Positions 53,471-62,091 of a stretch of DNA of 64,000 nt are shown here, piece by piece. Source of the stretch: Corynebacterium sp. (GTDB lineage Bacteria; Actinomycetota; Actinomycetes; Mycobacteriales; Mycobacteriaceae); assembly GCF_030532715.1 (NCBI RefSeq), contig NZ_JAUNKO010000001.1:434001-498000 (forward strand), written 5' to 3'. The position numbers were made by a program, and so were the translations under genes. Below the pieces are notes generated by a model, which worked only from the letters and a program-made list of their open reading frames with translations, was not told where the DNA came from and did no database searches. Positions within the stretch are counted from its first letter, which is position 1; each line of letters starts with the position of its first letter.

Positions 53471-56035
53471 CTATGCCCAGCGCAATTTCTCCGCAAGTTC
53501 CGTGTCCCCGCGCGCAATCAACCGCTCCACGGCGATGGTACGGCGGGCGTCGGCGGGCAACCCAAGCGCCCGATTGATGGTTGTGAACGGGCTTTCATCG
53601 GCGCGTTCCACCAACCCCATTGCGTTAAGCACCGCTCGTTTGCCGCGCAGTTTAAGGTCCACGCTCGGGGCGGCAATCACATCGAATGAACGTCCAAATA
53701 CCAGGAAAACGCGATCACCGGGACGGGAACCCAACTCCAGCAAAAACCGCCGCAACGTACCCAATGCGCAATTGGAGCGCCGCCAGCGAATCGCCTGCGG
53801 GCCGAGCCTGCTGGGAATCTTGGTTGGACGATTAAACCGCAGCTCATAAAGGTTTACCACCGCGGGTTGCACCACGGTGCCGGAACCCCGCAACTGCTCC
53901 TCGGTGACAGTAATCAATTGCATCCACCCAGCATCACCCCAGTACATTCCCCGCGAGTTTTCCGGGGTTTGCGGGCACGTCGGTTCTTCTTCGCTCAAGC
54001 GCACCATGTCGCGCGGGCCGATCACAAACTCAGGGCCCCGCAAGTATGTCATCACGGAGCTTCGCGCCACCCCGAATGCGGTGGCTTGATCGATAAGCCA
54101 ATCTAGGGGAGCCTCGCCCCCGCGCTTACGAACACGACGAGCAAGCACATCGGCGAGATTTGTCCATTCCTCAAAATCCCACCCCCGCAATGCCCACGTA
54201 TCCACAGCGCAACGATAAAAATACTGAGACGAATGTAAGGCACTCACAATTGAGGCAAGAGTTCTGTGCGGCATTCGATCATGGAGTTGTTTTGTAGTCA
54301 TTGGCGCCCCGCGCAGCGTAAGCTCTACACCCGCCATTTCCACGATGGATTGTTCGCGAGGAATAAGCCTAGAATCTCGTTGCTGATAGTTACACTGCTG
54401 CAAAATGTACGGTAAGAATTCCTCCGAATAGATTGCTTTTGATCGGCGCTTCAGCTGCGCTAAGAGCATCTCAGTCTTCACAATGCCAAATTGATTACCA
54501 AGTGATTTTAAGAGGCCGTTCAGTATTGGCACGAAATCATCACAGATTACCCAATCCTCGGAAACTTCCCACCGGACAGCAGCCCGCCGCGAATTAGGCA
54601 CCCCGTGGCGCGAATACAACCAACACAACACCTCGAACATAGTGCAATCGACGCGCGCGTCAGCCGGTTCAGCCAGCAGTGGCATCTGTTGCAGCACGGT
54701 GTCCACCCGCACGCATGGATGAAAACGCGAAATCATCGCGCTCGCTAGGAGTTCGCAAAATTCACCATGCTTGCGGATATTTTCACCTAATCGAACTTCC
54801 ATTTGGCGCGTCCGCTCGCGGGAAAGCCCGAGGGAGGTCGCGGCTGCTTGGAGCGTGTGCAGCTCCCCTGCCCGCTGCTGCAGCAACGCGGCGTAGTGGA
54901 ACGGGTCTTGGTCGATCACGCGGGAAATTTCGGCGGCGGCACGTTCGTAGATATCGCGAGCCGGGCTGGGGTGTTGTGCCATCGCATCCGCGAGTTGCGG
55001 CAGCAACCCGCCGCGGAGTTTTGCCGAATCCCCATAGTCCAGCCACGCACCATGCAGGTCCAACCAGCCTGCGAGCACGTTCAGCGCCGGCAACGGGTGT
55101 GGAAAGCGCGCGGGACGCTGCTGCGCAAACCCGATATACATGGCGTGCAGTACCAGCGCACGCACCAGCGCCTCGACCTCGGCGCGGAGGAATCCTTGGC
55201 CGCGCAAGATTTCCGCAACAGTGGCGTACAGTGGCGTCGGAAAACGGTTGAGCAAACGTTGCACGTGACTGGACTTGGTATCGAATCCTTCCGGCAGCAC
55301 CATCGGGTTCAACAGCGGGGAAAGCTTATACAACGGCAGCATTGCGCACTCGCTGATCCACTGCAACACCACCGCCTCGACATCGTCTGCAACCCCCACA
55401 AACCAAGGGAAGATCTGTTCGAAGTCCCGGTGGGTGAACGAGGCGCCACCAAGGCCAGCATCCACGCACCGGCACGAATCCTCGCTCAAGCTTGGCAGCA
55501 GCTCGCCGCCAGCTATCACGAGCGGCACCGCCTGCCCAAGATCCAAAACTTCATGCGAACCAAGGTCGCGCCACGCCGCTGCCACGCGCTCCGCTGCACG
55601 CGCCACTGCCGATGTCCCCCGCTGCCCCGCGAGCCCCGCGTCGTACAAGGCGACACCATCGTCGAGATAGTTACCACCTCCGGTATCGTCGTAGCCGAGC
55701 TCACGCAACGAAAACCCGAATCTTCCTTCGGGTAGCTTCACCCCGCAACGCCGGAAACTCTCACGCAACACTCCGCATACGTAATCGAGATCGTGTGCCA
55801 CGAGAAGCCGCCCACGCAGGAGCGCCATCAATTGTCCGGCGATGTCCCGAAATGCTAGGTCCGCTGAACCCGCCCCGGCAGGCGCGTCTTCGTCACAATG
55901 AGTGACAACCGCTGCCCAGCGGCGTTCGAATTGCCGCTCTGAGTCGAGCAAAATCACGGCAATCGCGAGGGCGCGCTCATGCGCATTTGCGCCTGAAATT
56001 GAAAGCTCTATTACCGCGAACGAAGGCAGGGTCAT
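53471..56035 (-). CDS. giant paralogue 3: short form lacking TerB and BRCT regions
   Basis: 854 residues from the ATG at 56035. N-terminal fold about 1-165 is recognisable by VIELSISGANAHERALAIAV and VAHDLDYVCGVLRESF, but no DEDDh acidic motif is complete. The TerB-like and BRCT regions of the other two are missing: the chain passes from the exonuclease-like part directly to the LFPW/IFPW-containing region (FEQIFPWFVGVADD, about 205). HTH LGLSRERTRQMEVRLGE 402-418, HARE-type region about 563-622 (APMTTKQLHDRM, DTWALRGWD), C-terminal domain about 698-854 (LRGSG, PSRLGPQAIRWRR, NRALGLPADARR). The C-terminal domain is the best conserved part of the family. Upstream gene in the tandem with paralogue 2. 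Confidence 0.88.
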   Translation of the reverse strand: MTLPSFAVIELSISGANAHERALAIAVILLDSERQFERRWAAVVTHCDEDAPAGAGSADLAFRDIAGQLMALLRGRLLVAHDLDYVCGVLRESFRRCGVKLPEGRFGFSLRELGYDDTGGGNYLDDGVALYDAGLAGQRGTSAVARAAERVAAAWRDLGSHEVLDLGQAVPLVIAGGELLPSLSEDSCRCVDAGLGGASFTHRDFEQIFPWFVGVADDVEAVVLQWISECAMLPLYKLSPLLNPMVLPEGFDTKSSHVQRLLNRFPTPLYATVAEILRGQGFLRAEVEALVRALVLHAMYIGFAQQRPARFPHPLPALNVLAGWLDLHGAWLDYGDSAKLRGGLLPQLADAMAQHPSPARDIYERAAAEISRVIDQDPFHYAALLQQRAGELHTLQAAATSLGLSRERTRQMEVRLGENIRKHGEFCELLASAMISRFHPCVRVDTVLQQMPLLAEPADARVDCTMFEVLCWLYSRHGVPNSRRAAVRWEVSEDWVICDDFVPILNGLLKSLGNQFGIVKTEMLLAQLKRRSKAIYSEEFLPYILQQCNYQQRDSRLIPREQSIVEMAGVELTLRGAPMTTKQLHDRMPHRTLASIVSALHSSQYFYRCAVDTWALRGWDFEEWTNLADVLARRVRKRGGEAPLDWLIDQATAFGVARSSVMTYLRGPEFVIGPRDMVRLSEEEPTCPQTPENSRGMYWGDAGWMQLITVTEEQLRGSGTVVQPAVVNLYELRFNRPTKIPSRLGPQAIRWRRSNCALGTLRRFLLELGSRPGDRVFLVFGRSFDVIAAPSVDLKLRGKRAVLNAMGLVERADESPFTTINRALGLPADARRTIAVERLIARGDTELAEKLRWA

Positions 56036-56284
56036 GCCCACCACAGTAGAGGTCGAATTTCCCGTTTAGAACTGCAATTCGCATTAATTAAACCGAATTG
56101 GGGGTACCGCCCGCAGATCACACCGCGTGTTGCGCACAAGGTCAGATACACGGATCGCTGGCATGTGCGCAGTTCACGCAAGCAATAGAACATTCGCAGC
56201 AACAAATCCACGCCGCGAATATACGCATTGAACGCAACGTTTCTCGACGCCGCGTCCGCCGCCGCGCACCCCACCACAATTCAG

Positions 56285-56305
56285 GCACACAATCTAATTG
56301 TGTGC
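56285..56305. repeat. 21-bp palindrome GCACACAAT-CTA-ATTGTGTGC
   Basis: Perfect 9-base arms around a 3-base centre, followed on the + strand by GTGTTTATTTT. It could be a dimeric repressor operator or a terminator-like hairpin for + strand transcription. It lies 250 bases upstream of the start of paralogue 3. Confidence 0.5.
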
Positions 56306-56497
56306 GTGTTTATTTTCGGCGGAAAATCCTCTCGTCCCGGCGAATTCAATTCCGTGTTTCCGGGAGCGCGCCAACGCATTCATTGCAAACCCAATCGAGG
56401 AAATGCATTTCCCGCGAAAATGAGATGCAATAAGGTGGCCTCACCTGCAAGAAGGCCGAGTTTCATAGCCCCAGCACCTGTGCCGCACACGCCGTAG

Positions 56498-56503
56498 TAA
56501 AAT
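56498..56503 (+). promoter_or_regulatory. -10 box for candidate structured RNA
   Basis: TAAAAT, 7 bases before A56511, which is two bases before the closing helix of the candidate RNA. The -35 region is weak, as is common in corynebacteria. Confidence 0.4.
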
Positions 56504-56510
56504 ATTCACC

Positions 56511-56672
56511 AAGGCAAGGGGCTGCGGCAATCCGGTGATAGTCAGCACCCCTCATATGCGTCTTGCTGTGCAGGGTAACAAGGTGAGCCCCTCGACTACC
56601 CGGACGCTAGGCCAACGCGAAAACGTGTGCGCAAGCCCACCGAGTCGAAGCCAATCGCTGCGGCCCCTTGCC
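56511..56672 (+). ncRNA. candidate structured RNA of about 160 nt
   Basis: Bases 56513-56528 pair with 56657-56672 in 16 uninterrupted pairs; the only non-Watson-Crick pairs are two G-U wobbles (56523/56662 and 56526/56659). Inside, 56531-56535 pairs with 56600-56604 and 56539-56543 with 56594-56598, and ACGCG-AAAA-CGTGT forms a small hairpin near 56614-56627. No tmRNA, SRP RNA or RNase P signature is present. A -10 box at 56498-56503 would start transcription at the foot of the closing helix. The strand is therefore tentatively +, though the minus-strand 3' region of the gene at 56753 is the alternative. Confidence 0.5.
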
Positions 56673-56691
56673 GAACCTCCCGCCATACGCA

Positions 56692-56728
56692 CAACAGTGC
56701 AAAACCGGCGCGGGAGATTGCACTGTTG
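56692..56728. repeat. hairpin with 11-bp perfect arms
   Basis: CAACAGTGCAA (56692-56702) and TTGCACTGTTG (56718-56728), 15-base loop. An alternative 7-bp stem CTCCCGC/GCGGGAG (56677-56683 with 56710-56716) overlaps and would compete with it. It lies 20 bases after the candidate RNA and 24 bases downstream of the minus-strand gene ending at 56753; it may end one of these transcripts, although no U-tract follows on either strand. Confidence 0.5.
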
Positions 56729-56752
56729 GTCGAGTGCCTAGCCGCGCCACGG

Positions 56753-57727
56753 CTACTCCTTGAGGAACCCGCTCACAAACGTCAGCTCACCAAGCCCATG
56801 CTCCACCCCTTGGGTGTACAACTCCGCCGCGGTTTGCGCGAGGCAAAGCTGACCGTTCCGCCTGTGCAAATACCCCAACCGCCACATGGACTCCAAGTCT
56901 GCGACAAATCCGTCAAACTCCTCCATGCATTCTCGCGCGCTGCGGGGCGCGGCGTCCGTAATCAGCTGGTCAGTGCGCTGGTCGAACTCGAGTACGCTCA
57001 CAACACTCTCCGGGGTGAGGCTGCCATCCTCAAACACCTCGATGCTCCCGCCATGATCGTGCAGATACTGCGCCACCACGAAGCAACTGCCCAGCGTGGT
57101 GCGGGAGACCTTCGCAGGCACTTCGTCAATACGCTCGGCGCCCACCCCGCCCATTTGCAGCGCGAACGCCAGCTTCATCCGCGTATCGGCGTCCTCGGCG
57201 GTTTCCGGCTCCTCCGGCAGGCTCGCCAAATACTCCATTGCAGGAATCACAAGCGTCGGGGAAAGCCCGTGCGGTAGCTGCCCAGCGGCACCCTCGGCGT
57301 CATACTGCAACGCAGCACCGACAACCTTCGAACTCGTTTCCGGATCCCACAGACCGCTCCGAGAAACCACCTGCGGCAACCGATCCCAATCTTCCAACTC
57401 CACGCCATCCGTAAGCGAGAGCACGCACCGCCAATCGTTGACCTCAGATAGGACTAACTCCAGCGAATCGAAACCCAGCAGCTCTTCAAAGCTCATCGAG
57501 TAGCTGTCCGCGTCGATCACCCCCTCTGGGTAGTCTTCCGCGGGACCGATAAGTATCGACACCCCGTCACGCACGCCCAGCAGCAATACCGCTGGGCCCG
57601 GCACCGCCGATAACCCTGCCGCAATCAAATCCACGCATTCCGCAACATAATCCTCGCCGTCCAACAGCATTGTCGCGTGCGGATACCCAACATTTAACGC
57701 CCGTACATCCACCTGAATTGGCCTCAT
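56753..57727 (-). CDS. acidic protein of unknown function
   Basis: 324 residues from the ATG at 57727 (MRPIQVDVRALNVG). Not recognised. It is acidic, without signal peptide or membrane spans. It has a first half with strands and helices (ATMLLDGEDYVAECVDLI, SVPGPAVLLLGVRDG-like segments) and a C-terminal half of helical character (CMEEFDGFVADLESMWRLGY, AAELYTQGVEHGLGEL). The shape recalls other cytosolic actinobacterial proteins of unknown function. It precedes the gene-free region and follows lepA on the same strand 145 bases downstream. The frame has clear codon bias and no competing long frame on the minus strand. Confidence 0.75.
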   Translation of the reverse strand: MRPIQVDVRALNVGYPHATMLLDGEDYVAECVDLIAAGLSAVPGPAVLLLGVRDGVSILIGPAEDYPEGVIDADSYSMSFEELLGFDSLELVLSEVNDWRCVLSLTDGVELEDWDRLPQVVSRSGLWDPETSSKVVGAALQYDAEGAAGQLPHGLSPTLVIPAMEYLASLPEEPETAEDADTRMKLAFALQMGGVGAERIDEVPAKVSRTTLGSCFVVAQYLHDHGGSIEVFEDGSLTPESVVSVLEFDQRTDQLITDAAPRSARECMEEFDGFVADLESMWRLGYLHRRNGQLCLAQTAAELYTQGVEHGLGELTFVSGFLKE

Positions 57728-57836
57728 GCCAGCAAAGCATAGCCAGCACCAGCGACACACGCGCAGCGGGTTTAGCACAAGCGTTCGGACACTGCGCGGG
57801 GCTCATGTGAAGACGCTGAAGCGCCCTGCACATTGT

Positions 57837-57870
57837 GCCCGTTACCTCGCACCTCTTGGGGGTAGCGGGC
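57837..57870. terminator. inverted repeat directly behind lepA
   Basis: GCCCGTTAC (57837-57845) and GTAGCGGGC (57862-57870) make nine pairs (one G-U) on + strand RNA; on the minus strand, where lepA is read, one A-C mismatch breaks the stem. It starts 3 bases after the lepA stop. No U-tract is present, so termination function is uncertain. Confidence 0.3.
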
Positions 57871-57872
57871 CG

Positions 57873-59720
57873 TTAATCCCCATCCGTGCTCAGCGCAGCG
57901 ACGAATGCCTCTTGGGGCACTGACACTGAGCCGATGTTCTTCATACGCTTCTTGCCTTCTTTTTGCTTCTCGAGCAGTTTGCGCTTACGGGAAATGTCGC
58001 CGCCGTAGCATTTCGCAAGAACGTCTTTGCGCAGGGCACGGATGTTTTCACGGGCGATGATTTTGGAACCGATCGCGGCCTGCACTGGAACTTCGAATTG
58101 CTGCCTAGGAATAAGTTCCTTGAGCTTCACGGTCATCTTGTTGCCGTACCATTGTGCATTGTCGCGATGGACGATGGCGCTGAAGGCGTCCACGGGTTCA
58201 CCTTGCAGCAGGATGTCCACCTTGACCAGGTTGGCTTCCTGCTCCCCGGCTTCCTCATAGTTGAGGGAGGCGTAGCCTTTGGTGCGGGACTTCAGCATGT
58301 CAAAGAAATCGAAAATGATCTCGCCGAGGGGCATGGTGTAGCGGAGCTCGACGCGGTCCTCGGACAGGTAATCCATGCCGCCCATTTGGCCGCGTTTGGA
58401 TTGGCACAATTCCATGGTGGTACCCACGAACTCGGCGGGCACGATCACGGTGGCTTTCACGATCGGCTCCCACACTTCCTTGAGCTTGCCGCCCGGCCAG
58501 TCGGAAGGGTTATGCACCATCAACTCGGAGCCGTCTTCAGCGATCACGCGGTAATTCACGGAAGGGGCCGTAGAAATCAGGTCCAGATCGAACTCGCGTT
58601 GCAACCGGTCGCGGGTAATTTCCATGTGGAGCAGCCCAAGGAAACCGCACCGGAAACCAAAACCCAGCGCCACGGAAGTTTCGGGTTCGAAGGTGAGCGC
58701 GGCGTCGTTCAGCTGGAGCTTTTCAAGTGCGTCGCGCAGGTCAGGGTAATCAGCCTGAGAGATTGGGAAAAGCCCGGAATACACCATGGGCTTGGGTTCC
58801 TCGTACCCCTTGAGCGGCACTTCCGCGCCCTTGTGCGCCCAAGTGACGGTGTCGCCGACCTTAGATTGGCGAACGTCCTTCACACCAGTAATCAGATAAC
58901 CCACTTCGCCCGGGCCAAGCCCTTGGCACTTTTTCGGGGTGGGGCTCACGATGCCGATTTCCAGCAACTCGTGAGTAGCGCCGGTGGACATCATGCGGAT
59001 CTTTTGCCGCGGTTCAAGGCGTCCGTCCACCATGCGGATATAGGTGACCACGCCGCGGTAGGTGTCGTACACGGAATCGAAGATCATTGCGCGCGCGGGG
59101 GCATCCGGAGCGGCGTCCGACGTCGGCGCGGGCACAAGCTCACACACACGGTCGAGAAGCTCGGGCACACCGGCGCCGGTTTTACCTGAAACACGCAACA
59201 CGTCTTCTGGTTCACAACCGATAATGTGAGCGATTTCCAAGGCGTACTTTTCGGGATCCGCCGCAGGCAGGTCAATCTTGTTGAGTACCGGGATGATTTC
59301 TAGGTCGTTTTCCATGGCCAGGTACAGGTTCGCGAGGGTTTGCGCCTCGATGCCTTGCGCGGCGTCGACAAGCAAAATGGCGCCCTCACACGCCTCGAGG
59401 GCGCGGGAAACCTCGTAGGTAAAGTCCACGTGCCCAGGCGTGTCAATCAGGTGCATAACAATATTTTCGCCCGCGTGTTTTCCGGACCGCGGGACCCAAG
59501 GCAGGCGCACGTTTTGAGCCTTAATGGTGATGCCACGCTCCCGCTCAATATCCATATTGTCCAGGTATTGATCACGCATGTCGCGGGCCTCCACGACCCC
59601 CGTGAGCTGCAGAATTCGGTCCGCGAGGGTGGATTTGCCGTGATCGATATGCGCGATGATGCAGAAGTTCCGGATCTGCGCCGGGTTCGTAAACGTAGCT
59701 TCCGCAAAATTGCTGGCCAT
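57873..59720 (-). CDS. lepA: elongation factor 4 (LepA)
   Basis: A ribosome-associated translational GTPase that acts in back-translocation or in 30S maturation. It is 615 residues from the ATG at 59720; an upstream in-frame start is less likely because AGGAAAGGGACG lies before 59720. G-motifs are intact: AHIDHGKST (about 22), [17 protein letters not shown] (about 93) and [10 protein letters not shown] (about 147). The LepA C-terminal domain follows ([35 protein letters not shown]). It lies near rpsT, as in other corynebacteria. Divergent from the PemK-like gene. Confidence 0.97.
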   Translation of the reverse strand: MASNFAEATFTNPAQIRNFCIIAHIDHGKSTLADRILQLTGVVEARDMRDQYLDNMDIERERGITIKAQNVRLPWVPRSGKHAGENIVMHLIDTPGHVDFTYEVSRALEACEGAILLVDAAQGIEAQTLANLYLAMENDLEIIPVLNKIDLPAADPEKYALEIAHIIGCEPEDVLRVSGKTGAGVPELLDRVCELVPAPTSDAAPDAPARAMIFDSVYDTYRGVVTYIRMVDGRLEPRQKIRMMSTGATHELLEIGIVSPTPKKCQGLGPGEVGYLITGVKDVRQSKVGDTVTWAHKGAEVPLKGYEEPKPMVYSGLFPISQADYPDLRDALEKLQLNDAALTFEPETSVALGFGFRCGFLGLLHMEITRDRLQREFDLDLISTAPSVNYRVIAEDGSELMVHNPSDWPGGKLKEVWEPIVKATVIVPAEFVGTTMELCQSKRGQMGGMDYLSEDRVELRYTMPLGEIIFDFFDMLKSRTKGYASLNYEEAGEQEANLVKVDILLQGEPVDAFSAIVHRDNAQWYGNKMTVKLKELIPRQQFEVPVQAAIGSKIIARENIRALRKDVLAKCYGGDISRKRKLLEKQKEGKKRMKNIGSVSVPQEAFVAALSTDGD

Positions 59721-59865
59721 AGTATTGAGCGTCCCTTTCCTGATATAACCCACCCAACAATACCCGAGGCGTGCCCGAAGGTTAAGCCGTCGCTAGTGCG
59801 GCAGCTACCAGCGTGTTTGCCTCAATGTGACACACTGCCAGCACCCCGTACTACGCTAGACAACC

Positions 59866-60486
59866 ATGGGACGCGAAAACTCCCGCCGATTACCGCGGCT
59901 GAGAAGGACGGCACGATCCGCCTCCGAGCCTCGGTCTGTGCTTCGTAAGTTAGGTCGATTACTACGTCCCAATCCGAACAAAGAGCCGTCCGCACACGAC
60001 CCCGAACTTGACCGCGGGCTCGCACGCCTGGGCGACCGCCTTGGTCTCGACGTCCCGACGAACGACACCCCGCAGCGCCGCGCCGTCGCAGTAGTCAACG
60101 CCAAACCCACGCACGCGCTGGCCCGCAGCCTGTACTACGCGCCCGACATGGACGGCCAAGCCGACCCCGGCGAGGTGGTGTGGATCATGGTAAACACCAA
60201 CGGCCCTGACAAACCGCCCATGGAACGCGCCATCGTTGTCGTCGGACGCGCTGCCCACAAAATCCTCGGTCTGCTGATTTCCCCAGACGACGCGCACAAA
60301 AACGAACAAAACTGGTTGGATATCGGCGCCGGCGCCTGGGACGAATCCAGCCGCCAATGCTGGGTACGGTTGGACAAAGTCCTAGAAATCCCCGAGCTGC
60401 ATATCCGCAGGCAGGGCGCCATCATCCCGAAGCATCGTTTCGACCGCATAGCCAACCGCCTGCGCAAAGAATACGGTTGGGGCTAA
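59866..60486 (+). CDS. PemK/MazF-like family protein
   Basis: 206 residues. The C-terminal half (about 95-206) has the pattern of the PemK/MazF fold as found in a long actinobacterial group: DPGEVVWIMVN, ERAIVVVGR, LGLLISPDD and QCWVRLDKVLEI. The N-terminal 60 residues are basic (RRLPRLRRTARSASEPRS) and probably flexible. There is no antitoxin gene next to it, and the gene sits alone next to lepA, so a toxin-antitoxin role is not shown. TACGCT eight bases before the ATG suggests a leaderless mRNA. Confidence 0.82.
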   Translation: MGRENSRRLPRLRRTARSASEPRSVLRKLGRLLRPNPNKEPSAHDPELDRGLARLGDRLGLDVPTNDTPQRRAVAVVNAKPTHALARSLYYAPDMDGQADPGEVVWIMVNTNGPDKPPMERAIVVVGRAAHKILGLLISPDDAHKNEQNWLDIGAGAWDESSRQCWVRLDKVLEIPELHIRRQGAIIPKHRFDRIANRLRKEYGWG

Positions 60487-60507
60487 CTCGGCGGCACCAA
60501 GGACAAG

Positions 60508-61296
60508 CTAGGAAATCAAGTCATCCGGCGTGTGCACCCGGCGGCCAAGCGCAGCCGACACGAGCGGCGCCCAGGGCAACTCCAGCCGCGCGGCCCGCAA
60601 CAACTCGCGATCGCACATGATTTCGTCCACCGGTCCGGCCACGAGCTGGCGATTATGAATCACCACGGCGGTGCGAGCAAACGCGTAAGCGAGGTTCACA
60701 TCGTGTGTGGAGAGGACCACCGCGGCGTCGATACGTTCGAGGGTTTGCAGGAGCTGCGCACACCCCGCCGGGTCAAGGCCAGCAGTCGGCTCGTCGAGCA
60801 ACAGCACCTCCGGCTGCATCGCCAACGCACCGGCCAACGCCACGCGTTTGCGTTGTCCATACGAAAGCTGCTGAGGCACGCGGTCCGCGAGGTCCGCAAT
60901 CTCCGCCGCCACCATGGCGGCTTCGACACGGCGTTCTCTCTCCTCGGCGGCGAGCCCCTGATTACAAGGCCCGAACGAGACATCATCACGCACGGACAAC
61001 GCGAAGATTTGATCGTCCGGCTCCTGGAGGACCAACTGGACCACCGACCGCGCAAAGTTACGGCTACGCTTGCTGCGATCCAGTGCCTTGCCCTTCACAG
61101 TCACCGTCCCACGGGTAGGCGCCCACGAGCCGCACAGCAGCCGAAACAACGTGGACTTCCCCGCACCATTTTGCCCAAGCAGCGCAATCCGATCGCCGGG
61201 ATAAATATCCAACGAAACGCCATCAAAAATCGAAGCGCTGCCGTCATGGGCGAAACTTGCCCCACGAAGCTGCACCAACGGCGGCGATTGACTCAT
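60508..61296 (-). CDS. cbiO: cobalt ECF transporter ATPase
   Basis: 262-residue ATP-binding subunit of an ECF-type cobalt importer. Walker A LLGQNGAGKST (about 38), Q-loop region VQLVLQEPDDQIFAL, signature QLSYGQRKR (a non-canonical but CbiO-typical LSYGQ form) and Walker B VLLLDEPTAGLDP. Last gene of the cbiMNQO operon, 42 bases after cbiQ. It powers cobalt uptake for vitamin B12 synthesis. Confidence 0.94.
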   Translation of the reverse strand: MSQSPPLVQLRGASFAHDGSASIFDGVSLDIYPGDRIALLGQNGAGKSTLFRLLCGSWAPTRGTVTVKGKALDRSKRSRNFARSVVQLVLQEPDDQIFALSVRDDVSFGPCNQGLAAEERERRVEAAMVAAEIADLADRVPQQLSYGQRKRVALAGALAMQPEVLLLDEPTAGLDPAGCAQLLQTLERIDAAVVLSTHDVNLAYAFARTAVVIHNRQLVAGPVDEIMCDRELLRAARLELPWAPLVSAALGRRVHTPDDLIS

Positions 61297-61338
61297 CTCA
61301 CTTCACCTTTACTATCGTTCCACCAGCCGGCGCTCGCC

Positions 61339-62091
61339 TTAGCCGCCTACGCCCTGCGTCGAAGCGAACAAACTTAATAGCGCGATGGTGGCTAGCAGTG
61401 CCGCATACCCAACGACGTAACCCCACCGCGTCGCGGCGCCGCGCGAACCACCGACAAGGTGCATCGTTGCCAATTCACCACGCAAACTAACCCCCTCCCC
61501 GAGCCTGCGGGCGCGGGTAAAGGCCACCACAAACAGCGCAGCAATCAGCCCCGCTACCGAATGGATCCACCTTCGAACATTGGTGTGCCCGAGGCGCAGG
61601 GCTTGCGCCTCCCACATGGTGCGAGCGGTGTCGATAAGCGTTGCAATCATCCGGTAGGTCAACGCCATCACATGCACAATCGAACCTGGGACACCGATAC
61701 GCCCGCACCAATCCATCACGTGCGCCATCGGGGTAGTCAGCGCAAACAACATGGTGGCGCTCATCGCCACCACAGAACGCAGCAACACCTCAACAGCGTC
61801 CCCCACCCCACCCGGGATCAACACCACGCCGTTGGTGGTAATCGCAAAAATAAGCGGTCCGAGGCCCACGGCAATGAACGCCGCAGGGGCCGCGACCAAA
61901 CCGGCATACAGCCGCCACGGAACGCCCGCCCGCACCGCACAAACAACAATCAACACGGCAAATAGGGGCAACGCCGGGAGCGGCGGCAGCGCTATCACGC
62001 AACACGCAGCGCCCAGCAACAACGTCGCCTTTTCGCCGACGCTCACGCCCGCCCAGCGGCTCCGCGCCGCAGCAAGCTCAAGCGCGTTCAC
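61339..62091 (-). CDS. cbiQ: cobalt ECF transporter transmembrane subunit CbiQ (EcfT)
   Basis: 250-residue integral membrane subunit with about six spans (TLLLGAACCVIALPPLPALPLF quoted in part: LLLGAACCVIALPPLPALP, FAITTNGVVLIPGGVGD). The coupling helices of EcfT are at WEAQALRLGHTNVRRW and RARRLGEGVSLRGEL (ARR/RG pattern), about residues 150-205. Its ATG overlaps the cbiN stop by four bases. It couples CbiO to the substrate module CbiMN. Confidence 0.9.
   Translation of the reverse strand: MNALELAAARSRWAGVSVGEKATLLLGAACCVIALPPLPALPLFAVLIVVCAVRAGVPWRLYAGLVAAPAAFIAVGLGPLIFAITTNGVVLIPGGVGDAVEVLLRSVVAMSATMLFALTTPMAHVMDWCGRIGVPGSIVHVMALTYRMIATLIDTARTMWEAQALRLGHTNVRRWIHSVAGLIAALFVVAFTRARRLGEGVSLRGELATMHLVGGSRGAATRWGYVVGYAALLATIALLSLFASTQGVGG

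Larger units (their letters stand above)
56036..56752. other. 717-bp gene-free region
   Basis: No reading frame with codon bias or a ribosome-binding site could be supported on either strand. It contains a 21-bp palindrome (56285-56305), a candidate structured RNA (56511-56672) and an 11-bp-arm hairpin (56692-56728), each listed separately. The segment 56036-56280 shows nothing I can interpret. Confidence 0.6.

Noticed and set aside
56098..56433. Possible 111-residue gene in the 717-bp gap
   Set aside because: Composition is basic and low in hydrophobic core residues, no ribosome-binding site, no recognisable motif, and it crosses a perfect palindrome.
56511..56672. Interpretation of the 16-bp repeats as terminal inverted repeats of a MITE
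   Set aside because: No flanking target-site duplication was seen, and the mismatches are pairing-neutral G-U wobbles, which fits RNA better.
56511..56728. tmRNA, SRP RNA or RNase P RNA
   Set aside because: No tag reading frame or tRNA-like end, no SRP GGAAG/AGCAGCC loop, no ACAGAAA or other RNase P core motif.
56677..56728. H-type pseudoknot from the two interleaved stems
   Set aside because: Only one base would bridge the 7-bp stem, which is sterically implausible; competing stems are more likely.
59866..60486. A mazEF-type toxin-antitoxin locus
   Set aside because: No antitoxin-sized frame on either side; the neighbours are lepA and the convergent cbiO.
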